Positions 9,541 through 20,520 of a stretch of DNA of 64,000 nucleotides are shown one piece after another. Location of the stretch: contig NW_017189851.1 of the NCBI RefSeq assembly GCF_001704415.2, forward strand, positions 434,001-498,000. Reading direction: 5' to 3'. Numbering within the stretch: position 1 is the stretch's first letter; every line of letters starts with the position of its first letter. The translations under genes and the position numbers were made by a program. The notes beneath the pieces were generated by a model, which saw only the letters and a list, made by a program, of their open reading frames with translations, made no database searches and was not told where the DNA came from. The stretch comes from Capra hircus (lineage: Eukaryota; Chordata; Mammalia; Artiodactyla; Bovidae).

Positions 9541-11035
9541 CCTCACTGCCCTCATCGTTTCTGTCTGCAGACAGGAAATGTCTGCAGGGAAGCATCCTAT
9601 CACACCAGGAGACCCCTGGCTGGCCCGCAGGAACTGGGGGTCAGCGGCCTCCCCAGCGCAGCCTCCAGGGGTCCCCTCTGCCCCGGGGGGAAACGCTGTC
9701 TGTCCTCTCCATCTGGGTTTCCTGTCCCTGCCGAGCCAGCTGCTGAGGGCCAGCGAGACAGAGTGCTGAGAGATGGGCCAGGTGGGCCCCGCCACAGGTG
9801 TGAGCACCCTCTGGGGTCAGGATGCTCCTGGGACCTGCATGGGGAACCAGGGCCCAATCTTGGCAGTGCCCGCCCTGGGCGTCTGTCCTTCAGATGCCCC
9901 ACCGGGTGCAGGCGGCAGAGATAAGGCCACCTGCACACAGGTAGGCCCGCAGACGTCCACCGTGACATCTTTCCGGGCTTGTCTGAAAGGGATGGGCGTG
10001 GGGACGGGGGCTTCCCTGTCTCAAAAGACCTTTGACGCTCTGGGAATTCTATGCCCGAGAGAGGCCCCGAGTGTCCTGGGGGCTGGCCTGGGCCTCGTCA
10101 CGCAGACGGTCCCCTGGATGCTCAGAACCACCCCCCGAGCCCCGAGCTGGTGTGTGGAGGCGGGGACAGGGAGGGTCTCGGTCCGGAGGAGCGTGTGGGG
10201 GCGCCAGGTGTCCTGGTCTCAGCTTGGGGGAGGGGGGAGGGCCTCCCCCCTCATTCATTCCCGCTCATGTTCCCACTCGTGGGCACCCCTGCCCGGAGGC
10301 CGCCGGCAGCACAGGTCAGGCTGGGGTGCAGCGCCTTGGTCCTCAGACCTCCGCCCAGCGGGGAGCAGCCCCCCGGCTGCCCAGGGGCTGCCGTCTGTGC
10401 CTCGTGCCAGTGTCCCAGGCCCACAGGGACACTCACAGGTGGGCGGCTGGAGGGGCTCCCTGAGCTTTGCCTGCTGGCCTCCCCAGGGAGCGGGGGTGCA
10501 GGTCCCAGGGGAGGCAGAGGGTTCCCACGGTGCTCCCTCTCCCGCCCAGTGTGGCCTGGCCTGCCACGCCCACCCTGAGAGGGGGCTGCAGCCTGGGGCT
10601 GGGGGTCCTGGCAGCGTACACGTCACCCCGGCTGTCGTGCCCCCTTGGCCTCTGCAGGCCCCCGTGGGAGACGGTGCGTCTACGCAGACGTCTATTTTGA
10701 TGTGGTTTGTGTTGGGGCGTTTGCTTTTCTCTGGGCTTTGTTTGTTTAAAGATGCTCTTGAAGAATTCCAGCCCGTCTGCAGGTCTTGAGGACCGGCTTC
10801 TGTCTGGGCAGGGCTGGGGGCAGGGCCCTGAGAGCCGCCTGTCCCAGCATGCCCGCCCGTGCCCCGTGCCCACTGGAGGGGCGCCCGCGGCAGACCCGGA
10901 GCAGGTGGGGCCTGTGACGCCACCACCGAGGGACGTTGCACCGGGAGGGCAGTGCGCCTCTGTGTGAGGAAAGCGGGGCCAACCTGTGTGTCGGGGCTCT
11001 GGGTCTGCTGGTGCTAAATGCTGTGTGTGTCCCTA
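9541..11035. other. Intergenic GC-rich sequence with a forkhead-like islet
   Basis: No recognised gene. A short T-rich stretch at 10690-10760 includes TTTGTTTGTTTAAAG (10737-10751), a good forkhead-type word, inside otherwise GC-rich DNA upstream of TBX1. Confidence 0.35.
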
Positions 11036-11235
11036 CCGTGTGGGGTCCTACTGTGTGGGGTCCTACTGTGTGGGGCCCTACCGTGTGGGGTCCTACTGTG
11101 TGTGTCCCTACCGTGTGGGGTCCTACCGTGTGCAGTCCTACCGCGTGGGGTCCTACCGTGTGCAGTCCTACCGCGTGGGGTCCTACCATGTGCGGTCCTA
11201 CTGTGTCAGGCCCTACTGGGTGGGGTCCCTAGCGT
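11036..11235. repeat. 15-bp minisatellite, about 13 units
   Basis: Tandem units of TGGGGTCCTACTGTG and variants with an exact 15-bp period at 11041-11100. Since 15 is a multiple of 3, each frame encodes a pentapeptide repeat (VWGPT, VGSYC or CGVLL types). Treated as non-coding. Confidence 0.92.
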
Positions 11236-14200
11236 GTCAGGTTCTGCTGTGCAGGGTCTCAACCTGCTCTGCAGGCCTATTCTCTGTGGGTCCCTGGTGT
11301 GGGAACTTCTTTGAGGGGCTCAGGGCTGCCTCTCTTTATTTGGGGTGACATGGCTCGGGCACTGTGACGTCTGGGTCATCCATCGGCCCCTCTCCCTGGG
11401 CTGAGGGTCTACCGGTGCCAGACTCTCCCCGGCCACAATCCCGAGCCTCTGCAGCGAGGCTGTCAGGAGGGGTGGCGTCGTGCATGGACAGCGGGGGCTG
11501 CGGACACCGCAGGCAGCCTTGCTGTGTGACGTGCCTGAGGCCTGGTCGGTCAGCAGCGATGCCGTCGGGAGCCCACGAGTCCTCCCCACCTGCTCCGGGG
11601 CCCCCGTGGCCCCTCCGAGTGCCCCCGGGTCTCCCGGGGCCCGTCTGTGTCTCAGGCTGCAGTGGCTGAACCTGCAGCGGTGTCAGCAGGTGACTGAGGT
11701 TGGTGGCGCTGGGCCTGGAGCCTGGCCCGCCCCCCAGGGCCCTGTGGACGAGGTGGCAGGCATGGCCATCTCCGGCGTGGCGGCCGGACTGTGAAGGGTC
11801 TTCCTGGGTTGTTTTCCTCAACTCCCTGAGCACCAGTGTCCAGGGTGTGTTCAGCAGCGGGAGGTGTGGTGCCCCCAGGCCTCCGAGACAGTGGAGCAGG
11901 TGGGCCTGGCGGGACAGAGGCAACCCGGCCTAGCCCCGTCCATCTCCCAGCCCCTGGGTGCCCTGCATCCTCTGGAATGGTCCGCCCTGCCTCTGCCTCT
12001 GTGTGCAGCGGCCCGTGGCCCCTCAGCCAAGACCCGCCTCGAGGGCACAGAGCCCGGCGGCCACCTCCCCACGAGGGAGCGTGTGTCGGGGGCAGGACGG
12101 TCCTCACGCCTCCAGTGGGTGCTCGTTCCACCGCCGGCCATGCCCCCGCGTGCCCTCAGCCGCTGCCACTCCCCACCCGCCCGTCTGTGTGTACACAGGC
12201 TTGTTTTCCCTGCCTCACGGGCCAGGGCTGTGCTCGTAAATCGTGCGGCCGATGACACATTTATCCCGCGGGCAGCCGGCGGTGTGAATTTATGGCTGCC
12301 CGTCCCTCCCGGCCGAGGTGGGACAGGGGCCCGGACACCGCATGGGCGGCCACCTCCGGGGGTGCCCCCAGGCCAGGCCGCTCAGGAGCCCGGCAGTGCG
12401 CAGGGTGGATGGGCTCTGTCGGGTGCAGGCTGGGTCGGGGGCTGCCAAAGTGCCCACCTCAGTCCCCCACCAGTGACCCAGGCAGGACGGAGGGGCCGTT
12501 CCCTTGGCCGTGGACTCAGCCCACTGCTGCCAGGCTGGTGGGAGGTGCGGCAGGCAGCGGGGACTCTCGGGGAGGGCGGGAACCCCATGGGACCCCCTCC
12601 TCCTGCCCCCAGTAAAGATGGGGAAACAGAGGCCCGCGGAGGCACAGGGCCTCAGGACCCAGATCCCACAGCGCAGGGGTCCAGGTGCAGCCCGCTCCCG
12701 CCCCGGACAGTCCCTGTCCTCACCAGTCTGTGGGCTGGGGGAGATCGCAGGAGCCGGGCCCCCTTGGGCTGCCGTGGGGGAGGGGCAGGGGGCTGTCTGT
12801 CTGTCCATCCATCCGTCGTCTGCGTGCGGGCCGGGCCTCCAGGGGACCTTCTGTGGGCTCTCGCGCTCACCGCCCTGGCCCCCAGCTCCCCCCTCCCGCC
12901 CGCCTGTCAGGATGAGCGATGGTGGTGGCCCCCCCCGCACCCCCCCACCCCAGCCGGCAGCCCCAGGCCGGTTCCCGCTCATTAGCTGCTGACACTGTTT
13001 GCTTTCCCGCCTGGGAGCCCACCCCGTCACAGGCCATTTCTCTCGGCGCCCCCCACCCCTGTGGGCCCGCCCGGGGGTCCAGGGTGCCGGGTAGGACCGG
13101 CCTTCAGCTCCCAGGGACGGACACACATGGCACAGCCCCGCCCCAGCCCCTCACCCGCACCCCCTCCCCTGTGGGCCGCACACAGTCAGGCTGCAGCGAG
13201 AGTGAGGCTGGTCTCGCGGGGACACTCGGGGGGCTCGTGGCGGTGCCAGCTCACACCCCTGCCCCCTCCCCTCTTGGCCACTGGCCCCCGCCTCTGTCTC
13301 GCCTCTGGTCTTGCCCACTGCTCCCCGGAGCAGCCCTGGAGCCCCCAGCCCCATAGAGAAGGTGCCTCTGTCCTCCCGGCAGCCCTGGCCCATGGTGTGT
13401 GGACCAGACGCTGTCTCTGATGTCGAGTCTCTGATGCCAAGGCTCTGGGGAGAAGGCAGGCGGAGGGGTGCCCTGCGCCCTGCGCCCGAGCTCCGAGCAG
13501 GGGAGGTGTCACGTGGACGTGGGGGCTTGGCACGGGCTCAGCTTGCAGGCAGGGCAGTGTGTGGGCACGGCAGGGGTGCCCGTCTCTCCTGCTGCAGGCC
13601 ACCCGCTGCCCCCGAACCCGTCCACCCCTCCCCCACCCCACCCCCACCCCACGCAGAGTGGCCACAGCTGGGCGGCATCAAGGCCCGCAGGCCAGTGGCA
13701 GCCAGTCCTTCACTTAAAAATGTGTTTGTGATTTGGCGGCGGGGCAGATAACGGTGACGAATGGCCCGCCTGCCCCTCGGGGCCCCCAGCCCATCTGGTT
13801 TGACTTTGGCCCATCCCTGCCCTCGGGCACTGCCCTCCAGGGAGAGCCGGGCTGCGTGGGCAGCCCTCTGCAGACCCCGCCCCTCCGCCAGAGGGCCCCA
13901 CGGGGCGGCCTTGCTGCCCACTGGGCGCTGGCCGGGGCCGTGGGGAGGCGGCACCCCGAGCAGGCTGTCCCCTCTGCCGACGCAGAGCCGTGGGCACCGG
14001 GCGGAGGGCGGTGGAGGGGCCTGTGGGGGCCGGCAGAGCCCACGGCCAGCGCATGTGGCCCTCGTCAGAGGGGGTTTCTGACAGGCCTGCCAAGCCTCTC
14101 GGGCCCCCAGACCATCGATTATCCCTGCACGGCGGCTTCCGGGTCCAGCCCCGGGCTCGGCTGGGGCAGCAAGGTCGGCAAGCCCCTGTGCCCTCGCCCT

Positions 14201-15106
14201 GCCCTTCCGCTTCTCTCTGGGCGCCTGGAGGTGGGCAGACAGGGTGGGGGGCCTGCTCGCCCCCTGGGAGCACCCTGTCCCAGCCCAGGCCCTCAGAGGT
14301 GGCTGCCCGTCTGGTCACGGTCCACTCGGTTGGTGCCGCCCAGGGACCCATGCTGCTGGGTGGCCCAGGGTGGGGCCCCGTCCTCAGTGGGACCAGGGCG
14401 GGCTTGGGGGTCCCCCCACTGTCTCAGGGGCCAGGGGTGGGGTGTGGGGAGGTCACTCCAGGCCCACGAGCAGAGTTGGGGGTCCATCTTCACCCTGGAC
14501 GTGCAGCCTGGACCCCTTTGTCCCCAGGAGCTGTGTCCTCAGGGTGGCCAAGCCTGTGCTTGGGAGGGGGTGGCTGGGGGAGAGGTATGGCCGGAGGGAG
14601 AGGGCAGCGGCGGGGAGGGGACAGCCTGGGGAGGGGCCTGCAGGGGGAGGGCCGGGCGAGAGGGGCGGTGCTGCACCAGGACTCCAGCCCCCTCCCCCAG
14701 GCCAGCGAAACCCCGCTCCCTCAGTATCACATTGTTGAGAATTAACTTTGTTGAAATAAAAATTGGTCTTGGTATTAACTTGGCCTCCAGGATTTTCTCC
14801 GGGGCCCTGGGGGCTGCAGAGGGGTCAGACGTCCATTCCCAGAGCTGGTGCCGGCTTGAGTTTCAGGGGCGCGAACAACCTCCTCATCCTCTCCAGGCAG
14901 TAACTACCCCCCAACTCGGTTCCCGCAGCTGTAGGGGGAGCCGCTGAGGCCCCACCTCCTCTGGCCCTGCCCTGAGGCAAGACCACGCGGGCAGCAAGGA
15001 TCTAGGGGTCGAGCCCTGGTCCCCTCCAATCCCTCCCCCTCCCTCATCTGTCTGCCTCCCTTGGCAGCCCTGCCTAACGTGCATGGGGCTCCTCCAGCTT
15101 GCAGTT

Positions 15107-15150
15107 CTGTGTGGCCTCAGTTTCTCCATCTGTAAAATGGGAGGCTTGGC
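15107..15150 (+). repeat. MIR fragment
   Basis: GTGGCCTCAGTTTCTCCATC followed by TGTAAAATGGGAGG matches the well-known MIR segment (CCTCAGTTTCCTCATCTGTA followed by AAATGGGG). Sense orientation. Confidence 0.7.
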
Positions 15151-17172
15151 CCGGCTTGGATACAGGAGGCCCTGCTAACAGATGGGCAGCCCGAGTGTAG
15201 AGCCAGCCCTTCTGGGAGGCACCCGCCCCCGCAAGTGGCTGCGGCCAGTCCTCTGGGGGGACGCGGTGGCGCCTTCACTGTGGTAGTGGGCACCCAGACC
15301 GTGTGTGGTGGTGGGGGTGAGGACAGAGACGTGGGGTCCCCCAGACCTGCTCCAGGGGAGGCAGGCAGAGGCAGGCGCCCCCTGCAGCTGCCAAAACGGC
15401 GTCTGTCTGCACCTGCGCAGGCCTGCCCAAGAGGCGCTGGGGGCCTTGCCCTGCACAGCGCCCCACTGCCTACCATGCCCCCCGGGGCCTGCCGCTGGTC
15501 CGGACGGGCTGTGTGGCCACGGGGAGGCTGAGCCCGGGGCCGCAGCAGGGACAGGGCAGGTCGGGAGGGCGGGCGGCAGTCTGTCACCCGCTGCCCCAGG
15601 AGTACCCTCTGGCCCAAGGGCAGGTCTGTGCCCGGGTCGCCAGCGGGTAGGCAAGAGGTCCCAGCTGGTGGCCCTCCTGCAGCCGCGTCCACCCAGGTCC
15701 TGAGCAGGGTTCTGGGGGGTGGGGTGCAGCCTGGGAACAGGCTGGGATGGGGGCCTGGGAATGGAGGCGGGGGCCCCGGGGGACGCTCGAGTGGGCCCAG
15801 CTGTTGCTGCCTGGCTCCAATTCCCGCTCCGTGCCGAGGCGGGTCCCCTGGGCCGAGGCCGGTGGTCTGCCGGGGCGGCTGGGGCGGGCGGGCCGTGGGG
15901 CCTGGGCCTTCCTCAGGCGGTGGTCCCTGGGGCGGCCGCAGGGGAGGCAGCCACCTTCACGCTGCTGCAGTCACCCCGGAGGACTCTCCTGTCCCCCCGC
16001 CTGCCGGGCCCCAGAGCCTGGCTCACCTGAGCGTCCAAGTCACCGGCTGCCTGTGTCCAGCCCCACCAGCCTGGCGCCAGCCCAGACCCTCCAATCTGCT
16101 CCTTCTGTGTGGGGAGCCCGACAACCGGAACCAGGCCCAGCCCAGAACTACTCATCCTTCAGGACCCCACATGAGCGCCCCTGTCTCTGGGAGCCGCCCG
16201 GATATGAGCCCAGCACCCACCTGGCGCCACCCTCTGTCCAAAGCTCCTCCCTCCTGGCCCTGGGGTGGGTCAGGCTCCATGGCTGAGAGGACAAGGCTGG
16301 TTCCGGGGCCCCTCTCCCCATCCAGCCCGTCCTTGGCTGCACCCTTCCTTGGGCCCTGCTGCAGGGAGTTTGTTCCAGGGGGACTGTGGGGCTGCTGGGA
16401 CCCACACCTCCCCCAGTGAAGGGTTCTGAGGCTTAGAGGGGCCCCAGAGAGGCGGGGTTTGCTGTGGGCACCCTGGGGCCTTCCTCCGCAGGCCCTCCCC
16501 CCAACAGGCCTGATGCTCAGCTGGCTTCAGCCAAGGGCCTAACAGAGAGGCTGCTGGGGTGGGGCCTGGGGGATGCGGGGGGACCCTCTCACTCCTCAGT
16601 CCCTCCTGCCTGTCCGGTGGCCCCCAGGGAAGCCCGTGATGCGGGAACCTGATATTTTAAGACTTAAAGCAAATGTTTCTGGAACCCAAGCTGAGCTGAG
16701 GCGCCTGCCCAGGCCTTGTGGAGGGGGAACGGCCGCAGAGGAGGTCACCCCCGCCCACAAGCCAACCTTAGCCCCGCCCGGCCACAGTTCCCAGTGACGG
16801 GGGTCACTGAGCCTGGAGCCCCCTTGAGGGGCCAGAGTTAGGGCAGCTTCAGGACGTGGGGGGCTGGTATGGGCCCCCAGCCTGCTGGCCCCTCTCGCTG
16901 GCCTCCGGCGCCTTGTGAGGCCAGCCAGGAGCCCTGGATCCCCAAGGACTGGCATCTCCTGACCTGGAAGTGGGGGGTGCCCGCGGTCTGCCCTGCCTGC
17001 TCGCCGTCAGGGTCGTGGGCCCCTGGGCTGCTCTGACCCCTGGATAGAGCCCAGGGCTGAGGAACCCCAGGTTTCGTGGCCTGCGGGGCGGGGAGATCTG
17101 GGATGGATGGTGGTGGGGGCCTGGGTTGCAGGCATGAGAACAGGGCATGGGGGGGGTGGTGCGGAGCAGCCT

Positions 17173-17250
17173 GGGGCTTCCCCAGGGGCCCACTGGTTAA
17201 AGAACCTGCTTTGCAATGCAAGGGAACTGGGCGATTCAATCCCTTTCTTC
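17173..17250 (+). repeat. Degenerate tRNA-derived artiodactyl SINE head
   Basis: GGGGCTTCCCCAGGGGCCCA followed by CTGGTTAAAGAACCTGC resembles the tRNA-Glu-related head of CHR/Bov SINEs, with A-box and B-box (GATTCAATCCC) regions still recognisable. The tail is lost. Confidence 0.65.
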
Positions 17251-20200
17251 TTAAGCTCAACACAAGAAGGGGCCCCCAGGGCCTGGATGCTGAGGGGTCC
17301 AGGCCCCAGGCCCTTTGAGCTCAGAGGAGCCATCTTCCTCTGAGCCCCCAGTGCCTGGAGCACCCGGGGGGTGAGGGTGGGACACTGCAGGGTGGAGGGC
17401 TCGGGCCCTGCTAGGGAGGACGGGTGTTAAGGGCCCTGGCTCTAAGGCGTGTTCGGGGTGCTGGTGCAGCTGGGCCCCCAGCCCTCCAGGCACCTGTACT
17501 GAGTGCTTGGTCTGGTCCCCGAGGGTGGGGCTCGGCCACACCCCTAACCCCGTGCCCTGGGGACCCACTGGGCATGGAAACGGCCCCAGGCCCGGCCCCA
17601 CCCCCTCCCTGCTCTGTCAGCCTGCCCTCACTGCCAGGCCCGGACTCCTGCTGTGGGGCAGACGCACCGCCGCCTGCCTCGGTTTCCCCAGCTCGGGGGT
17701 GGAGAGTCCATGGTGATGAGCCCCAGGTATCCTGGGTGCTCAGGGCGAGATCTGGTTGGGCTGCCTGGAGGAAGGGTCGCCAGCTGTTCAGGGCTCCCAC
17801 CTCTTACCAGGCCCAGCGGGCAGACCCTGCCTGACGGCCCCACCAGGCTGTGGCTGGGCGGCTGCGCCCACCAGGACCGAAGCCCACAGACCTGCCCCTC
17901 CCAGGAAGCCACTGGCTCCGGATGGTCAGAGCCGGTGCCCACCACCGCTCCAGGAGCCCCCAGGAGCGCTCAGATGCCACGTGGGTGGGAGGCCCCCAGT
18001 GGGAGCTCCACACTCCAGGGCCCTGAGGCACTGCCCCCTGCTTGCCGTCCCTGAGGGGCCAAGACCCAAACACCTGCTTTCCGCAGCTTGCCCGTTCTCC
18101 TGACCCCTGTAACCCGGAAGCCCCCTGGAGACGGGGCCCCCCGGACGGGAAGGGGGCGGGCGGGGCATGGGGACGCCCACGCGGTGGCCGTGGGGCTCAG
18201 GGCGGGTCTGCAGGTGAGGTGGGCGCGGACGGGAGGGGGAGGCGGGTGGGGCCTGGGGATGGCCTTGCCCCTGGGCCCACCCCTCCCCTTGCTGCTCGCC
18301 TGCGGGGGGCCCCTCCTGCCCCACCCCCTGTCCCCAGGCCCCCCGACCCGGCCGGGCTCCCAGGCTCCAAACCAGAAAAGCAAGACACACAGCAATCAAG
18401 CAGGGCCGGGCGCAGCCTCAGCTCCAGCGTGTGCGGCCACCCGCGCAGGCCCGGCCGTGGGGCTGCGTCCTGCCCTCCTGGGGCCCCGAGGGTCAGGGTG
18501 GACGGGTCACCCCTGGGGGTGCAGAATGCTGAGCCCCTGGTCGGCGCCCCCTGACCAGCTCCAGGGGATCCGCGGCTCGCCTGGCGCGGGGACGTGGTGC
18601 TGGGCTCAGGGCCTGGGGCCCAGGACGTCCTGAGGGGCTGGGGAGGGCAGTGGAGGGGTAGGCCCCTGCCTCCCCGGGAGCCCTGACCCCTGGGCATGGG
18701 GCCAGGACCTCCCCCCGCTGTCTGGAACAGCTCGAGGCTGGGGCAGGAGGTGAGGTCCGGAGGAGTCCAGCTCAGAAGAGCCTGGAGGAGGTGGGGGTTG
18801 GGCAGACACATGGGTGGGCCTGGGGTGGGGGGCACGGGAACCCTGCGGGCTCCGTGTGACCATGAGCAGCCGGGCGGGCAGTCTGCCACCGTGTGGGGCC
18901 AGAAGGTGCCCAGGCCCCAGGGGCAGAGCCCCGCACGCTGGGCCCTCATCCAGGGGCCTTCCTGGGGCCTGTCCCTCAGCTGTGGGGTGCGGGAGGAGAA
19001 GGCAGCGGCCGGCCAGCCCCAGGCAGCACAGGCCGGGCACCCAGCTGTCCCAGGAGGACACGCCGCCCCTCCGCAGCCTCTCCACCGGACGCTCACATGA
19101 CCTGCGTTGGGCGGCCCGCCCGCAGGGCACCCTGCCTGTCAGGCTGACCTTCTCCCCACCAGCACCTGCTGGGGGCTGACGGAGGTCTCTATTCCCGGGC
19201 AGGCGCCGGCCCAGGTTATATTTAGGCTGTGGGCCGGGGGCAGTGGAGGGCGGGCTGCCGACCCCCTCCTGGGGCCCGGAGTGGGGCAGCGGGCTGGGCT
19301 GCCTGCCCGGGCTCTGCTAGTGGCTGTGCCGCTGCCCGCGGGCGCTCTGGCCGCTCCTGGCTGGGGGAGGCCCGGCGTGCCTCCCAGCTCCAGGGCTCGG
19401 CTGGCCACAAGGCCATTTCCCTCGGGACCCCCCACGGCCCCACCTGAGGGGACGTCCAGCCCTGGGCCCTTCCTGCAGCCCGGACTGAGCCGTCTTCCCT
19501 CCTGCCGCCTGCCTGGCAGGATGTTCCCGGGGAGGAAACGGCCCTGCGGAGCCCACCCCATCCATGCTGGAGCCCGGGGCCCCACTTCCTGCCCCAGGCC
19601 CAGCAGGAACAGACCAGACTCCCCAGCGCACGGGCCTGAGCACCCCAGCTCTGGCACCACCTGCTGGCACACAGCCTGCCTCCTGGGGCGGCTCTGACCT
19701 CAGTGGTCCCTGGCCCGGCCCTGGAGGCTGCCCGCTGCTTCAGACCATCTCCTTGGACACGGCGGAGGTTGGCCCGCCTGGCACACACAGGGCTGGCTCT
19801 GAACCAGTGGGCCTGCCTGGGTCCCAAGGGCATGAAGGAAAAGGTCATGACCCTGCCCTGTGGGCAGCCTCACCCTTGGGGGGAGGGCAGCTTGGCCCAG
19901 CCCTCTCTCTCTCTCTGCCCAGGACCCTCACGCCCCATCCGAAAGGGTTTCCTGCCCCTGCTGACCCCAGATCAGGGCAAGTCGCTGGGCCACCCTTCCC
20001 CCCTCCGCCCCAGGAAGCAACGCAGCTAGAGGTGCGGGGGCTTCGGGCTGGCTTGGAGGCGTCAAGGGCAGGGCTGGGGGCTCTGGAGGGAAGTGGGCGG
20101 CCCCAGCCCAGCCCACCCTGAGGTGCAGGAAACGGGGGTCTCAGAAACTTCCTCTTGGCCAGACGAGCTCCCGGTGGGCCAGGCGGCCGGGGGTCAGAGG

Positions 20201-20481
20201 CCCGGCACCAGCTGCCCCTTCCTCTCTGGCTGGTCATCAGCTGGGTGGCCTGGGCCACGGCAGGCTTCAGGCGGGGATCTGGGGGTCCCTTAGGCCCTGC
20301 AGGTGGCCTGCGATCAGCGCCGGAAGGTCCCTGGGCCGCCCAGGCTGGAGGCGTGTCAGCCAGGGTCTCTGCGAGGCCCTGCCCGCGGGTCACCATCAGA
20401 GGGAGTGGCCACCATCAGCTGTGCCTGGGAGGCCCCACCCTGGCCTGGCCTGTGGGCCCTCCTGTTGGAATCCCCAAGCCC

Positions 20482-20520
20482 TGGTTCCCCTGTCTGTAAG
20501 ACGAGGTGACCATCCTGCCC
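20482..20520 (+). repeat. Possible MIR fragment
   Basis: TTCCCCTGTCTGTAAGACGA followed by GGTGACC resembles the MIR 'TTTCCTCATCTGTAAAATGA' region. Short and diverged. Confidence 0.35.

Noticed and set aside
8565..9924. Three overlapping 304-413-codon + strand ORFs
   Set aside because: Direct products of a stop-free 16-bp minisatellite read in three frames.
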